Positions 7,211-18,284 of a stretch of DNA of 64,000 bases are shown piece by piece. This DNA is from Pulveribacter suum. GTDB lineage: Bacteria > Pseudomonadota > Gammaproteobacteria > Burkholderiales > Burkholderiaceae_C. Where the stretch lies: positions 1,074,501 to 1,138,500 of the forward strand of contig NZ_CP027792.1 of assembly GCF_003013695.1 (NCBI RefSeq), written 5' to 3'. The position numbers were made by a program, and so were the translations under genes. Below the pieces are notes generated by a model, which was given only the letters and a program-made list of their open reading frames with translations, did no database searches and was not told the DNA's origin. Positions within the stretch are counted from its first letter, which is position 1; each line of letters begins with the position of its first letter.

Positions 7211-8704
7211 TCAAGCGAAGCACTCGCGGCGAAACAGCTGCGTGGCGCGCAGGCCCACGGGTGTCCAGTGCTCGCCCGGCGCCATGGCGGCCACCAGCGC
7301 AGCGCGGCGCTCGCTGCCTGCCAGCTGGCGCAGGCGTTCCTCGAACGCGGGCACGTCGGGGTCCACGGGCAGCGCCTCGGCTGCACTGGCTGCGCCGGGG
7401 CCGGCCTTGCCAGCGCGGGCCAGGGCACGAAAGCTCGGGCGGCGGCGCGACTGGTTGGCCGCGCCGCGCTCGTCCCAGGCCTGGCCGTCGCTGGCATCCT
7501 CGCCGCGCAGCCAGTCGTGGATGACCTGCAGTTCATAGGGGCTGAACACGCCGAACATCTCGGCGCGTTCGCCTTGCAGCAGCCGCCAGAAGCGGCTTTG
7601 GTGGGCCGGTGCGTCCGGCACCACCCATTTCGTGTCGATCAGTGCCTGCAGGAAGGCCGGCATCTGCTCGGGCGTGGCAAGCCAGTCGTTGATGCTCTTG
7701 CCGGCCACGCGGCAGTAGTTGGAATGCGCGCCGTGCCCGGCAGGGGCCTTGGCCTGGAAGATGCGCAGCACCTCGGCGCCGATGTCAAAGCCCTGGATGA
7801 CCTGCATCGTGCCCACGCCCGCGTCCGCCAGCCGGGCACCGGCGCGCACGCGCTGCCAGAACACATCCGGATCGCCATGGCGCGGCAGCAGGGCCAGCAC
7901 CGCGTCGCATGCCTGGCGGGCGTGGCCGCTGTGGCCGTTGTCCACGGTCACGTGCAGGGTGAAGTAATACGGGTCGATGCCCAGTTCGTTCAGTTCGTAG
8001 CTGGTGATGAGCAGGTGCAGCGGCAGCTGCTCGTAGGCGAGGTTGAAGCCGATGACCTCGGGCAGAAAGTCTTGCGCGTTCCAGGCCAGGCACAGCTGGA
8101 TCAGGCCCTGCTCGTAGAGCGCATCGGGCAGGCTGCCATCGTCCTCGGCGCTGATGCCGTGGGCAGCCAGCAGGCGGCGGTACAGCAGCACGTGGTTCTT
8201 GTCGGCGGCGCCGTCGCCTAGCTCCTCCAGGTAGGTATGGACGAGAGGCGCCAGGCGCACGTTGGCCGCGTGCTCGGCCAGGCCATACAGCCAGGAGCCA
8301 TCGACCAGCTTGGTGGGCGCCACGGCGTGCAAAAAGTGCAGGGCGTGGGCTCGGTTGGTGAAGTACTGGCGGGCGCCGCCAGCCTGGCGCTCGGCCAGAT
8401 AGGCGGCGTAGCGTTCGGCCACGCGCGCGGCGCTGGCGTCGCGCCAGGCGTGCAGCTCCTGGGGTGATGCCGGCAGGTCGTTGGCCTGGCCAGCGGTTTC
8501 CAGCAGCTTGCGGCGCAGGAAGTGGGCGGCGCGTGTGCGGGTATCGGCGTCCGGGGGGGCGCCGTGCAGCGTGTGGTAGAGGGCGCGCTGGGCGCTGCGT
8601 CGTCGTGGTTGCGCCGCGGCAGCGCAGGGGCGAAGGAGGGCGGTGGACGGGGGCATGAAAGGGGCAGGCGCAGGCGCCCTGGCGTGTGTTGGCGATGGAG
8701 CCAT
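7211..8704 (-). CDS. Iron-containing redox enzyme family protein (heme-oxygenase-like diiron oxidase fold)
   Basis: A 497-residue protein. The central region carries the pattern of heme-oxygenase-like diiron oxidases: YLEELGDGAADKNHVLLY around residue 170, EVIGFNLAYEQLP, and YYFTLHVTVDNGHSGHA, whose Glu, His and Asp residues are candidates for iron ligands. Known members with this fold cleave or desaturate fatty acids or modify amino-acid-derived substrates (for example UndA, SznF, BesC). The substrate here is unknown. The first 40 residues are Ala/Pro-rich and low in complexity, so the true start could be the second Met, about 16 codons in. It lies upstream-to-tail with panC (same strand, 134-bp gap) and has no obvious partner gene. 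Confidence 0.7.
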   Translation of the reverse strand: MAPSPTHARAPAPAPFMPPSTALLRPCAAAAQPRRRSAQRALYHTLHGAPPDADTRTRAAHFLRRKLLETAGQANDLPASPQELHAWRDASAARVAERYAAYLAERQAGGARQYFTNRAHALHFLHAVAPTKLVDGSWLYGLAEHAANVRLAPLVHTYLEELGDGAADKNHVLLYRRLLAAHGISAEDDGSLPDALYEQGLIQLCLAWNAQDFLPEVIGFNLAYEQLPLHLLITSYELNELGIDPYYFTLHVTVDNGHSGHARQACDAVLALLPRHGDPDVFWQRVRAGARLADAGVGTMQVIQGFDIGAEVLRIFQAKAPAGHGAHSNYCRVAGKSINDWLATPEQMPAFLQALIDTKWVVPDAPAHQSRFWRLLQGERAEMFGVFSPYELQVIHDWLRGEDASDGQAWDERGAANQSRRRPSFRALARAGKAGPGAASAAEALPVDPDVPAFEERLRQLAGSERRAALVAAMAPGEHWTPVGLRATQLFRRECFA

Positions 8705-8838
8705 GCTCCCTGCACCCTTGCCGCCCGCCTAGGGCAGCGCGCCGCGCCTGCGGGTCGGCGCGCTCCTACCCCTGTCGGCATCGTCGCGCACGCACATGCG
8801 CGCGCTGCGCACCGGCAGTGCCCGCCGCCCCGCCGCGC

Positions 8839-9711
<873 letters not shown>

Positions 9712-10596
9712 TCAGGCCGACCAGGCGTGCTGCCGGTCGTCGGGGAAATGGCCGTCCTTGACGGCGCGCACGTAGGCCGCGATGGCGCCGCGCACGCTGC
9801 CGTCGCCCTCGCCCATGAAGCTGCGCACGAAGCGCGGCATGCGGCCCAGGTTCATGCCCAGCATGTCGTGCAGCACCAGCACCTGGCCGGCGGTGCCGCT
9901 GCCGGCGCCGATGCCGATGGTGTGGCAGTGCGCCAGCTCGGCCGTCAGCGCGGCGGCCAGGGGCGCGGGCACCATCTCCAGCACCAGCATGGCCGCGCCG
10001 GCGTCCTGCAGCTGCAGCGCGTGGCGGCGCAGCTCCGCGGCGGCCGTGTCGCCCTTGCCCTGCACCCGGTAGCCACCCAGGGCGTGCACGGTCTGCGGCG
10101 TCAGGCCCAGGTGGGCGCACACCGGTACGCCGCGCTCGACCAGGAAACGCACGGTGTCGGCCGTCCAGCCGCCGCCTTCCAGCTTGACCATGTGCGCGCC
10201 CGCCTGCATGAGCTGGCAGGCACTGCGCAAGGCCTGCTCGCGCCCCTCGCCATAGCTGCCGTAGGGCAGGTCGGCGACCAGCCAGGCCGTGCCCTGCACG
10301 TGGTGCAGGCCGCGCGCCACGCTGGCCGTGTGGTAGGCCATGGTCTCCAGCGTCACGCCCACGGTGCTGGGCAGGCCCTGGCAGACCATGCCCAGGGAGT
10401 CGCCTACCAGGATGCATTCGACGCCCGCGGCGTCGGCCACCGCGGCGAAGGTGGCGTCATATGCCGTGAGCATGGTGATCTTCTCGCCAGCGGCGCGCAT
10501 CTGGGCCAGGCGCGGCAGGCTGATGGGGCGGCGCTCGGGCAGGGGCGAGGCCGGGGGCAGGGTGCCGTAGGGCGTGGCGGTGTGCGGTTCGGTCAC
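9712..10596 (-). CDS. panB: 3-methyl-2-oxobutanoate hydroxymethyltransferase
   Basis: A 294-residue TIM-barrel enzyme transferring a hydroxymethyl group from methylene-tetrahydrofolate to ketoisovalerate, the first committed step to pantothenate. Visible are the LTAYDATFA start of the core, the metal-binding GDSLGM loop, [14 protein letters not shown] and the [15 protein letters not shown] motif. About 25 residues of proline-rich leader precede the core. It is the first gene of a panB-panC pair; the nested palindromic element at 10646-10914 lies just upstream. Confidence 0.95.
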   Translation of the reverse strand: MTEPHTATPYGTLPPASPLPERRPISLPRLAQMRAAGEKITMLTAYDATFAAVADAAGVECILVGDSLGMVCQGLPSTVGVTLETMAYHTASVARGLHHVQGTAWLVADLPYGSYGEGREQALRSACQLMQAGAHMVKLEGGGWTADTVRFLVERGVPVCAHLGLTPQTVHALGGYRVQGKGDTAAAELRRHALQLQDAGAAMLVLEMVPAPLAAALTAELAHCHTIGIGAGSGTAGQVLVLHDMLGMNLGRMPRFVRSFMGEGDGSVRGAIAAYVRAVKDGHFPDDRQHAWSA

Positions 10597-10645
10597 GTCG
10601 TGTCTCCCGAAATAGGGGGCGAGCAGAAAAATGCCCGCGAGTCTA

Positions 10646-10914
10646 GAGCGTGTTATGCCCTTTTACGTGCCCGCGTTGGGTCTCTGGGCCAGCGATCGCA
10701 AGGCGCGTCGCGCGGTCAAGGCTGGCTGCCTTGGCAAGCGACGCAACGCCGCGAGCGCTGGCCCAGAGACCCAACCCTTCGGGAAAGCCGGGGAAAGGCC
10801 CGGCCACTGCGTTGCACAGCGCTTGCGGTATTCATACCGCGGCGCGCTCTTACAGCCCAAGTCGCCGGGCCTTTCCCCGGCTTTCGCGGGCACGTAAAAG
10901 GGCATAACACGCTC
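10646..10914. repeat. 269-bp nested palindromic element (three-way-junction repeat)
   Basis: A perfect 30-bp inverted repeat forms the ends (10646-10675 with 10885-10914, ending GAGCGTGTTATGCCC). Inside it are two further perfect inverted repeats side by side: 19 bp (10676-10694 with 10756-10774) and 22 bp (10783-10804 with 10864-10885). Each encloses smaller stems, such as CAAGGC/GCCTTG and GCGGTA/TACCGC. The whole can fold into a cloverleaf-like three-way junction. It contains no plausible gene and occupies the panB-nadC divergent intergenic space. It may be a non-autonomous mobile repeat or a composite of REP-like units. Confidence 0.85.
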
Positions 10915-10970
10915 CGGACGCAGTGCAGCATCGGCTGTCGCCAACGCGGTGCGGCTATGCTTCGCGCCCC

Positions 10971-11843
10971 ATGAAGACACCCTCCGACAGCCTTTTCTCC
11001 CCCGCCGCCGTGCAGGCGCTGGCGCTGGCCGACGTGCAGCGCGCCCTGGCCGAGGACGTGGGCGCCGGCGACCTGACGGCCGGCCTGATTGACCCCGCGC
11101 GGCGCGTGCGCGCCCGCATCCTGGCGCGCGAAAGTGCGATCGTCTGCGGCGCGCCTTGGGTGGAAGCCGCCTTGGGCGCTCTCGACCCCGGCGTGCAGCT
11201 CGCCTGGCACGTGGCCGAGGGCGAGCGCTGCGCGGCCGAGCAGGTGGTGCTGGAGATCGAGGGCAACGCCCGCGCGCTGCTGTCGGCCGAGCGCACGGCG
11301 CTGAACTTTTTGCAACTGCTCTCTGGCGTGGCCACCAAGACACGCACCTACGTCGATGCGGTCGCCGGCACGCGCGCGCGCATCGTGGACACGCGCAAGA
11401 CCCTGCCGGGGCTGCGCCTGGCGCAAAAATATGCCGTGCGCACGGGCGGCGGGGTCAACCATCGCATCGGCCTGCACGACGCCGTGCTGATCAAGGAAAA
11501 CCACATCGCCGCCGCCGGCGGCGTGCGCGCCGTGCTGCAGGCGGCGCACAGCGTGGCGGCGCAGGCCAGCTTCATCGAGATCGAGGTCGAGACCCTCGCG
11601 CAGCTGGCCGAGGCGCTGGACGCGGGTGCGCAGATGGTGCTGCTGGACAACATGCCGCTGACCATGCTGCACGAAGCCGTGCGGCTGAACGCCGGGCGCG
11701 CGGTGCTGGAGATTTCCGGCGGCGTGCAGCTCGCCGGCCTGCGCGCGCTGGCCGAGACCGGCGTGGACCGCATCTCCATCGGCGCGCTGACCAAGGACGT
11801 GCGCGCCACCGATTACTCCATGCGCCTGCAGGAGCTGGCATGA
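10971..11843 (+). CDS. nadC: Quinolinate phosphoribosyltransferase (decarboxylating)
   Basis: A 290-residue enzyme converting quinolinate and PRPP to nicotinate mononucleotide in de novo NAD synthesis. Typical segments are [46 protein letters not shown] (PRPP and quinolinate binding), [14 protein letters not shown] and the C-terminal DRISIGALT. The start at 10971 gives the normal length; an in-frame upstream extension to 10923 is unlikely. Its stop overlaps the nadA start (ATGA), indicating translational coupling. Confidence 0.96.
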   Translation: MKTPSDSLFSPAAVQALALADVQRALAEDVGAGDLTAGLIDPARRVRARILARESAIVCGAPWVEAALGALDPGVQLAWHVAEGERCAAEQVVLEIEGNARALLSAERTALNFLQLLSGVATKTRTYVDAVAGTRARIVDTRKTLPGLRLAQKYAVRTGGGVNHRIGLHDAVLIKENHIAAAGGVRAVLQAAHSVAAQASFIEIEVETLAQLAEALDAGAQMVLLDNMPLTMLHEAVRLNAGRAVLEISGGVQLAGLRALAETGVDRISIGALTKDVRATDYSMRLQELA

Positions 11844-12955
11844 GTCCCACCTCCATCATTGCCGTCGAATACGAGCAGCCCCAGGGCGCGGCCGTCTGCA
11901 CCACGCGCCACGCCTGGGCGCGCGTGCCGCCCGAACCTGGGCCTGCGGAGCGCGAGCGGCTGAAAGCGCGCATCCGCCAGCTGCTGCGCGAGAAGAACGC
12001 CGTGCTGGTGTCGCACTACTACGTGCACCCGGACCTGCAGGATTTGGCGGAGGAGACGGGTGGCATCGTCAGCGATTCGCTGGAGATGGCGCGCTTCGGG
12101 CGCGACCATGCAGCGCAAACGCTGGTCGTGAGCGGCGTGCGCTTCATGGGCGAGACGGCGAAGATCCTGTCGCCCCACAAAACCGTGCTGATGCCCGACC
12201 TGGACGCCACCTGCTCGCTGGACCTGGGGTGCCCGGCAGATGAATTCAGCGCCTTCTGCGACGCGCACCCGGACCGTACCGTGGTCGTCTACGCCAACAC
12301 CAGCGCGGCCGTGAAGGCGCGCGCCGACTGGCTGGTCACCTCCAGCTGCGCGCTGGAGATCGTGGGCGCCCTGCACGCCGCCGGCCACAGGATCCTGTGG
12401 GCGCCGGACCGCCACCTGGGCGCCTACATCCAACAGCAGACCGGGGCGGACATGCTGCTGTGGAACGGCGCGTGCATCGTGCACGACGAGTTCAAGGCGC
12501 AGGAGCTGGCCGCTCTGAAGGCCGAGCACGCCGGCGCCCGCGTGCTGGTACACCCCGAAAGCCCCGCCGACGTGATCGCCCTGGCCGACGCCGTGGGCTC
12601 GACCAGCGCCATCCTGCGCGCTGCGCGCGAGCTGCCGGGCGACACCTTCATCGTCGCCACCGACAGCGGCATGCTGCACCAGCTGCGCACGCACAACCCG
12701 GGCAAGACCTTCATCGAAGCGCCCACCGCCGGCGACAGCGCCACCTACAAGAGCTGCGCGCACTGCCCCTGGATGGCCATGAACGGCCTGGCCGGCGTGG
12801 TGCAGGCGCTGGAGACGGGCGCGGGCGCCGTCGAGGTGGATGCGGCGCTGATCCCGCGCGCGCGCCAGCCCATCGACCGCATGCTGGCCTTCACCGCCGC
12901 GCTCAAGAGCGGCGCGGCGCCCGGCGCGCTGGTGCCGCACCTGGGTGCCGCCTAG
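11840..12955 (+). CDS. nadA: Quinolinate synthase
   Basis: A 371-residue [4Fe-4S] enzyme condensing iminoaspartate with dihydroxyacetone phosphate to quinolinate. The likely cluster cysteines are visible in [18 protein letters not shown] and [18 protein letters not shown] and [13 protein letters not shown] are also family signatures. It overlaps nadC by four bases. NadB, which makes the iminoaspartate, is encoded on the other strand at 18.7-20.3 kb. Confidence 0.96.
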   Translation: MSPTSIIAVEYEQPQGAAVCTTRHAWARVPPEPGPAERERLKARIRQLLREKNAVLVSHYYVHPDLQDLAEETGGIVSDSLEMARFGRDHAAQTLVVSGVRFMGETAKILSPHKTVLMPDLDATCSLDLGCPADEFSAFCDAHPDRTVVVYANTSAAVKARADWLVTSSCALEIVGALHAAGHRILWAPDRHLGAYIQQQTGADMLLWNGACIVHDEFKAQELAALKAEHAGARVLVHPESPADVIALADAVGSTSAILRAARELPGDTFIVATDSGMLHQLRTHNPGKTFIEAPTAGDSATYKSCAHCPWMAMNGLAGVVQALETGAGAVEVDAALIPRARQPIDRMLAFTAALKSGAAPGALVPHLGAA

Positions 12956-12957
12956 GC

Positions 12958-13012
12958 ACTACTGTTTTGATAGCTGCTAGCGCTTGATAGGCAAGGGCTG
13001 GAGGCCATTTTG
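12958..13012 (+). repeat. Intergenic hairpin repeat between nadA and pabBC
   Basis: A well preserved copy: TTTTGATAGCTGCTAGCGCT, a short spacer, then GGCAAGGGCTGGAGGC. It fills the nadA-pabBC gap and its right edge abuts the pabBC start codon. Confidence 0.85.
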
Positions 13013-14845
13013 ATGCATGAAGCCACGGCGCTGATCGACTTCTCCGACCCGCGCGACGACGCCGCCCCGCGCCTGCGCCATGCCTTTGGCGCGCCGCTGC
13101 GGGTGCTGCAGGCGCGGCGGCTGGACGAAGTGCCGGCCGTCCTGCACGCCGTGGAGCAGGCCGCGCGCGCCGGCCTGTGGTGCGTGGGCGGCCTGCGCTA
13201 TGAGGCGGCGCCCGCCTTCGACGCGGCGCTGGCCGTGCACGGGCAGCCCGACGGGGGCGCTGCGCCCCTGGCCTGGTTCGCCATTCACGCGGCGCCGCTG
13301 CCCTGGCCGCAGGCCGCGGCGGGCGCGCCGCAGGACGCCCGCATCAACTGGGACGCCCCCCTGCCGCGCGCGGACTTCGACGCCGCGCTGGCGCGCATCC
13401 AGCAGGGTATTGCCGAGGGGCGCTTCTACCAGGTCAACTACACGGCGCCCCTGGCAGGGCGGCTGAGCGGCGCGCCGCAGGCCCTGTTCGCCGCCCTGCA
13501 GCGCGCCCAGCCCGGGGGCTACGCCACCTGCATCGACATGGGCGTGGTGCAGGCCCTGTCGGTCTCGCCCGAGCTGTTCTTTGACTGGCGCGCGGATGCC
13601 CAGGGCTGCGGGGCCATCCTCACCCGGCCCATGAAGGGCACGGCCGCGCGCGGCGCCAGTGCCGCCGACGACGCGGCGCAGCAGCGGCAGCTGCGTGACT
13701 CCCCGAAGGAGCGGGCCGAGAACGTGATGATCGTGGACCTGCTGCGCAACGACCTCTCGCGCATCGCGCAGCCGGGCAGCGTGCAGGTGCCGCGCCTGCT
13801 GCACACCCAGGCCCTGCCCACCGTGTGGCAGATGACGTCGGATGTGCGGGCCACCACGCGCACCGGCACCGGGCTGGCCGACGTGTTCGCCGCGCTGTTT
13901 CCTTGCGGCTCGGTCACCGGCGCGCCCAAGGTCGAGGCCATGCGGGCGATCCGCGCGCTGGAGGCCGGCCCGCGCGGCCTGTACTGCGGCGCGCTGGGCG
14001 TGGTGCGGCCCGACCCCGAAGGCGGCGCGGGCGCAATTGCCGCCACTTTCAACGTGCCCATCCGCACGCTGGAGCGACAGGGCAGCGAGCTGCGCTGCGG
14101 CATCGGCAGCGGCATCGTCTGGGGCGCGCAGGCACAGGCCGAATGGCGCGAATGGGCCGCCAAGCGCGCCTTTCTCGAGCGCGCCAGCGAGCCGTTCGAG
14201 TTGCTGCAGACGCTGGCGCTGGAGGAGGGGCGCCTGCGCCACCAGGCGCTGCATCTGGCGCGCCTGCAGCGTGCAGCGGCGCACTTCGGCTACCCCTTCG
14301 ATGCGCAGGCGGTGGCCGGTTGCCTGGACAGGCTCATCTGCCAGCACGCCAGCGGGGCCTGGCGCGTGCGCCTGCTGCTGGACGCGCACGGCCGCCCGCG
14401 GGCCGAGGCCGTCGCCCTGGCGGCCACGGCCTCGCCCGTGCTGCTGGCCTTGGCCGAGCGGCCGTTTGCCGCTGCGCACAGCGAATTCACGCGGCACAAG
14501 ACCACGCGGCGCGGGCACTACGCGGCGTTTGCCCCGCAGCCGGGCAGCGGCGTGTTCGACACGCTGCTCTACAACGAGGCCGGCGAAATCACCGAGACGA
14601 CGTTCGGCAACATCGCCGCGCGGCTGGACGGCCGCTGGGTCACGCCGCCCGTCGCCTGCGGCCTGCTGCCCGGCGTGGGCCGCGAGGTGCTGCTGCGCGA
14701 AGGGCGCCTGCACGAGGCGGTACTGACGCTGCAGGACCTGCCGCGGGTGCAGGGCTGGGCCTTCGTCAACAGCCTGCGCGGCTGGCTGGCGGCCGAGGTG
14801 CAAGCGCCTGGGGTGCACCCGCAAGCGCGTCCACTACTGATTTGA
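13013..14845 (+). CDS. pabB-pabC: Aminodeoxychorismate synthase component I fused to aminodeoxychorismate lyase
   Basis: A 610-residue two-domain fusion for p-aminobenzoate (folate) synthesis. Residues about 1-370 are a chorismate-binding PabB domain with RFYQVNYTAP, the lysine motif RPMKGTAARG, KERAENVMIVDLLRND and GSVTGAPK. Residues about 385-600 are a PLP-dependent PabC/branched-chain aminotransferase-like domain with RHKTTRRGHY (candidate PLP lysine), ETTFGNIAARL and LLPGVGRE. One polypeptide would thus make 4-amino-4-deoxychorismate and then release pyruvate. ATG 13013 is chosen over a TTG one codon earlier. The stop codon lies inside the next intergenic repeat. Confidence 0.93.
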   Translation: MHEATALIDFSDPRDDAAPRLRHAFGAPLRVLQARRLDEVPAVLHAVEQAARAGLWCVGGLRYEAAPAFDAALAVHGQPDGGAAPLAWFAIHAAPLPWPQAAAGAPQDARINWDAPLPRADFDAALARIQQGIAEGRFYQVNYTAPLAGRLSGAPQALFAALQRAQPGGYATCIDMGVVQALSVSPELFFDWRADAQGCGAILTRPMKGTAARGASAADDAAQQRQLRDSPKERAENVMIVDLLRNDLSRIAQPGSVQVPRLLHTQALPTVWQMTSDVRATTRTGTGLADVFAALFPCGSVTGAPKVEAMRAIRALEAGPRGLYCGALGVVRPDPEGGAGAIAATFNVPIRTLERQGSELRCGIGSGIVWGAQAQAEWREWAAKRAFLERASEPFELLQTLALEEGRLRHQALHLARLQRAAAHFGYPFDAQAVAGCLDRLICQHASGAWRVRLLLDAHGRPRAEAVALAATASPVLLALAERPFAAAHSEFTRHKTTRRGHYAAFAPQPGSGVFDTLLYNEAGEITETTFGNIAARLDGRWVTPPVACGLLPGVGREVLLREGRLHEAVLTLQDLPRVQGWAFVNSLRGWLAAEVQAPGVHPQARPLLI

Positions 14846-14887
14846 TAGCTGCTGGCGCTTGTTGGACGGGCGCTGCAGCCCGAAAAG
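14834..14887 (+). repeat. Intergenic hairpin repeat supplying the pabBC stop codon
   Basis: CTGATTTGATAGCTGCTGGC, then a GGGCGCTGCAGCCC arm. The TGA in its first bases is the pabBC stop. An 18-bp perfect palindrome (GCCCGCCCCGGGGCGGGC) follows at 14913-14930, before the convergent bioF end. Confidence 0.8.
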
Positions 14888-14950
14888 ACCACATGCCATG
14901 CCTTTGCCAGCAGCCCGCCCCGGGGCGGGCCAGGGCGCGGGCGCCGGCGC

Positions 14951-16210
14951 TCAGGCAGGGTCTGGCAGGGCGCTTTCGCCGGTGGGCGGGCACGGGGGAT
15001 GCAGGCGCGCATGCACCTCGGCCAGCGCCGCCAGCAGCTGCTGCACGTCGGCTTCGGTGTGCGCGGCCGACAGCGCGATGCGCAGCCGCGCCGTGCCCTC
15101 GGGCACGGTGGGCGGGCGGATGGCTGGCACCCACAGGCCGCGCTCGCGCAGGGCCTCCATGACGGCCAGCGCCTCGTCGTTGGCGCCGATCACCAGCGGC
15201 TGCACGGCGGTGCCCGACGGCCCCAGCTGCCAGGGCGAGCCGGCCAGCAGCGGTGCCAGCCCCGCGCGCAGCTGCGCGATGCGCGCCGCCAGCTGCGCGC
15301 GGCGCCCGTCGCCCGCGGCGATCAGGCCCAGGCTGGCGCGCAGCGCCTGCGCCAGCAGGGCGGGCGCGGCGGTGGCGAAGATGTAGCTGCGCGTCTTTTG
15401 CACCAGCCACTCCACCAGCGGCTCGGGCCCGGCGACGAAGGCGCCGGCCACGCCCGCGGCCTTGCCCAGCGTGGCCATGTACAGCACGCGCGGCGAGGCG
15501 GCGGCGCCAGCCAGGCCCGCCTCGGCCAGGCTGCCGCGGCCCTGCGGCCCCAGCACGCCGAAGCCGTGCGCGTCGTCCAGCAGCAGCAGCGCGTCGTGCT
15601 GCTGGCACAGCGCCAGCAGCGCGCGGATGTCGGCCACGTCGCCGTCCATGCTGAACACGGCATCGGTCATGACCAGCTTGCGCCGCGCGTCGCTGGCCGC
15701 CAGCAGCGCTGCCAGCGCCGCCAGGTCCGCATGGGGGTAGCGGTGGACGGTGGCGCGCGACAGACGTGCGCCGTCGATCAGGCAGGCGTGGTTGAGCGCA
15801 TCGGAAAACAGCGCGTCGCCCGCGCCCACCAGGGCCGGCACGATGCCGACGTTGGCGCCGTAGCCGGCGTAGAAGTACAGCGCGCGCGGCAGCTGCACGA
15901 ACTGCGCCAGCTCCTGCTCCAGCAGCGCGTTGGCCTGGCTGTGGCCGCTGACCAGCGGCGAGCCACCCGAGCCCACGCCATAGGCGCGCGCGCCTGCGCA
16001 GGCAGCCTCGGCCAGCGCCGGGTGGCCGGCCAGGCCCAGGTAGTCGTTGCTGCAAAAGGCCAGCATGGGCCGGCCATCGACCAGCAGGTGCGCGCCCGCC
16101 GCGGGCAGCACGGCGCGGCGGCGCCGGCGCAGGTGCGCTGCGTCCAGCGCGGCGATGCGCGCGGGGAACTCGTCGATCCAGGAGGGCGCGGTGGTCACGG
16201 GGGCGGTCAT
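14951..16210 (-). CDS. bioF: 8-amino-7-oxononanoate synthase
   Basis: A 419-residue PLP enzyme condensing pimeloyl-ACP (or CoA) with L-alanine in biotin synthesis. It shows [34 protein letters not shown] and the PLP-lysine region [15 protein letters not shown]. About 35 more residues than some homologues sit at the N-terminus ([16 protein letters not shown] region). The start at 16210 overlaps the bioD stop by four bases (ATGA). It is the last gene of the panD-bioA-bioD-bioF run and converges on pabBC. Confidence 0.95.
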   Translation of the reverse strand: MTAPVTTAPSWIDEFPARIAALDAAHLRRRRRAVLPAAGAHLLVDGRPMLAFCSNDYLGLAGHPALAEAACAGARAYGVGSGGSPLVSGHSQANALLEQELAQFVQLPRALYFYAGYGANVGIVPALVGAGDALFSDALNHACLIDGARLSRATVHRYPHADLAALAALLAASDARRKLVMTDAVFSMDGDVADIRALLALCQQHDALLLLDDAHGFGVLGPQGRGSLAEAGLAGAAASPRVLYMATLGKAAGVAGAFVAGPEPLVEWLVQKTRSYIFATAAPALLAQALRASLGLIAAGDGRRAQLAARIAQLRAGLAPLLAGSPWQLGPSGTAVQPLVIGANDEALAVMEALRERGLWVPAIRPPTVPEGTARLRIALSAAHTEADVQQLLAALAEVHARLHPPCPPTGESALPDPA

Positions 16211-16899
16211 GCAAGGCACCAGGCGGCGGGAAGGGCGAAATGCCCGGCCAGAGCGCGGGCGTCGGGCGTGCCGCCCTGCCAGGGCAGCTCGGCCAGCAGC
16301 GGCGCCGGCGCCAGGCGCTGGCGCAGCCAGGCCAGGTTCTCGCGCGGCGCCAGCATCTGCGGGTCGATGTGGTTGGCAACCCAGCCGGCCAGCGTGAGGC
16401 CGTGCGCCTGGATGGCCTGCGCCGTGAGCAGCGCGTGGTTCAGGCAGCCCAGGCGCAGGCCCACGACCAGCACCACCGGGAGGTTCAGCGCCTGCGCCAG
16501 GTCGGCGCCGGTCAGCCGGTCCGACAGCGGCACATGAAAGCCGCCCGCGCCCTCGACGACCACCGCGTCGGCCAGCGCGGCCAGCGCCCGGTGGCTGGCC
16601 GTGATGGCCGCCAGCGAGATCTGCACGCCCGCGCGCGCCGCGGCGATGTGCGGCGACAGCGGCTCGGGCAGCAGCACCGGGTTGTCCAGCGCGGCGGGCA
16701 CGGCCAGGGTGGAGGCGGCGCGCAGCGCCAACGCGTCCTCGTTGGCCAGCACGCCGCCGTGCAGCGCCGCGCCGGAGGCCACCGGCTTCATGCCGACCAC
16801 GCGGGCGTGGTGGCGCGCCAGCGCGTGCAGCAGGGCGGCGCTGGCCAGGCTCTTGCCAACGCCAGTGTCGGTGCCGGTGACAAACACGGACAGCGTCAT
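16207..16899 (-). CDS. bioD: ATP-dependent dethiobiotin synthetase
   Basis: A 230-residue enzyme closing the ureido ring of dethiobiotin with CO2 and ATP. The P-loop is GTDTGVGKS near the N-terminus. The GMKPVASG segment (substrate lysine) and [15 protein letters not shown] are characteristic. It overlaps bioA upstream (16896-16899) and bioF downstream by four bases each, so all three are translationally coupled. Confidence 0.95.
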   Translation of the reverse strand: MTLSVFVTGTDTGVGKSLASAALLHALARHHARVVGMKPVASGAALHGGVLANEDALALRAASTLAVPAALDNPVLLPEPLSPHIAAARAGVQISLAAITASHRALAALADAVVVEGAGGFHVPLSDRLTGADLAQALNLPVVLVVGLRLGCLNHALLTAQAIQAHGLTLAGWVANHIDPQMLAPRENLAWLRQRLAPAPLLAELPWQGGTPDARALAGHFALPAAWCLA

Positions 16900-18284
16900 G
16901 GCAGCCGCTCCTCGGCAGGGGCGGCGGTGCCGGCTTCTTCGGCCAGCGTGGCCTCCAGTGCCGCCAGCGCGCCATCCGCCAGGTGCTGCACCGCCTGCAC
17001 GTCCAGCACATAGGGCGGCATGGCGTAGATGGTGTTGCCGATGGGCCGCAGCAGCAGGCCGCGCGCCATGGCATGGCGGTGGTAGCGGCGGGAGAAGTCG
17101 GGCAGCGCCGTGTCCACGTCCCAGGCCCAGATCATTCCCTGGCGGCGCGCGTGGCGCACGCGTGCATGGCCTGTCAGGGCGGCACAGGCCGTGTCGATGG
17201 CCTGCGCCAGATGGGCATTGCGCTGCAGCAGGCCGGGCTGCTCCAGCAGGTCCAGCGTGGCCAGCGCCGCGCTGCAGGCCAGCGGGTTGCCGGTGTAGGA
17301 GTGCGAGTGCAGAAAGCCGCGCGCCACGTCGTCGTCGTAGAACGCGCCATAGACCTCGTCCGTGGTCAGCACCGCCGACAGCGCCAGCGTGCCGCCCGTG
17401 AGCCCCTTGGACAGGCACAGGAAGTCCGGCCGGATGCCGGCCTGCTGGTGCGCAAACAGGCTGCCCGTGCGGCCAAAGCCCACGGCGATCTCGTCGGCCA
17501 CCAGGTGCACCTGGTAGCGGTCGCACAGCGCGCGCGCCTGGCGCAGGTATTCAGCGTCGTGCATCGCCATGCCGGCGGCGCACTGCACCAGCGGCTCCAA
17601 GATCAGCGCAGCGGTGCTGGCGTGGTGCTCGGCCAGCCAGGCGTCCAGGGCCTGGGCGGCGCGCAGCGCGGCGCCGCGCGCGTCCTCGCCGGGCCGGGCG
17701 GCGCGTGCATCGGGGCTAGCCACGGTGGCCGACAGGCGCACCAGCGGCGCGTAGGCGCTGCGAAACAGCGCGATGTCGGTCACGCCCAGGGCGCCCACGG
17801 TCTCGCCGTGGTAGCCGCCGGCCAGGCCGACGAAGCGGTTCTTGCCGGGCAGGCCGCGGTTGCGCCAGTAGTGCGCGCTCATCTTCAGCGCGATCTCGGT
17901 GGCGCTGGCGCCGTCGCTGCCGTAGAAGGCATGGCCCAGCCCGGTGAGCCGCGCCAGGCGCTCGGACAGCTGCACCACGGGCTCGTGCGTGAAGCCGGCC
18001 AGCATCACGTGGTCCAGCCGCTCCAGCTGCGCGGCCACGCCGGCGCGGATGTGCGGGTGGCCGTGGCCGAACAGGTTGACCCACCAGGAGCTGATGCCGT
18101 CCAGGTAGCGCCGCCCGTCCTCGCCGTGCAGCCAGGGGCCTTCGGCGCGCACGATGGCCACGGGCGGGTCGGCCTCGTGGCGCTTCATCTGCGTGCAGGG
18201 GTGCCAGACGCTGGCCAGACTGCGCGCGGCCAGGCTGCTGCTGCTGTGGGGCGCCACGGCTTCAGGCCTGCTGCGTGGGGACAT
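16896..18284 (-). CDS. bioA: Adenosylmethionine-8-amino-7-oxononanoate aminotransferase
   Basis: A 462-residue PLP aminotransferase using S-adenosylmethionine as amino donor to make 7,8-diaminopelargonate. It shows [53 protein letters not shown] and the PLP lysine in CLSKGLTGG. The start is taken at ATG 18284, which overlaps the end of panD by 23 bp; the open frame further upstream lies wholly inside panD and is a shadow. The long overlap suggests coupling of panD and bioA translation. Confidence 0.94.
   Translation of the reverse strand: MSPRSRPEAVAPHSSSSLAARSLASVWHPCTQMKRHEADPPVAIVRAEGPWLHGEDGRRYLDGISSWWVNLFGHGHPHIRAGVAAQLERLDHVMLAGFTHEPVVQLSERLARLTGLGHAFYGSDGASATEIALKMSAHYWRNRGLPGKNRFVGLAGGYHGETVGALGVTDIALFRSAYAPLVRLSATVASPDARAARPGEDARGAALRAAQALDAWLAEHHASTAALILEPLVQCAAGMAMHDAEYLRQARALCDRYQVHLVADEIAVGFGRTGSLFAHQQAGIRPDFLCLSKGLTGGTLALSAVLTTDEVYGAFYDDDVARGFLHSHSYTGNPLACSAALATLDLLEQPGLLQRNAHLAQAIDTACAALTGHARVRHARRQGMIWAWDVDTALPDFSRRYHRHAMARGLLLRPIGNTIYAMPPYVLDVQAVQHLADGALAALEATLAEEAGTAAPAEERLP

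Noticed and set aside
10663..11672. Long minus-strand ORFs running from nadC into the panB-nadC gap
   Set aside because: They are the antisense of nadC continued through the palindromic element; their peptide is translated repeat sequence.
14951..17074. A single 707-codon ORF covering bioF and part of bioD/bioA
   Set aside because: Only the part after 16210 is the BioF protein; the upstream portion is an open shadow frame of bioD and bioA.
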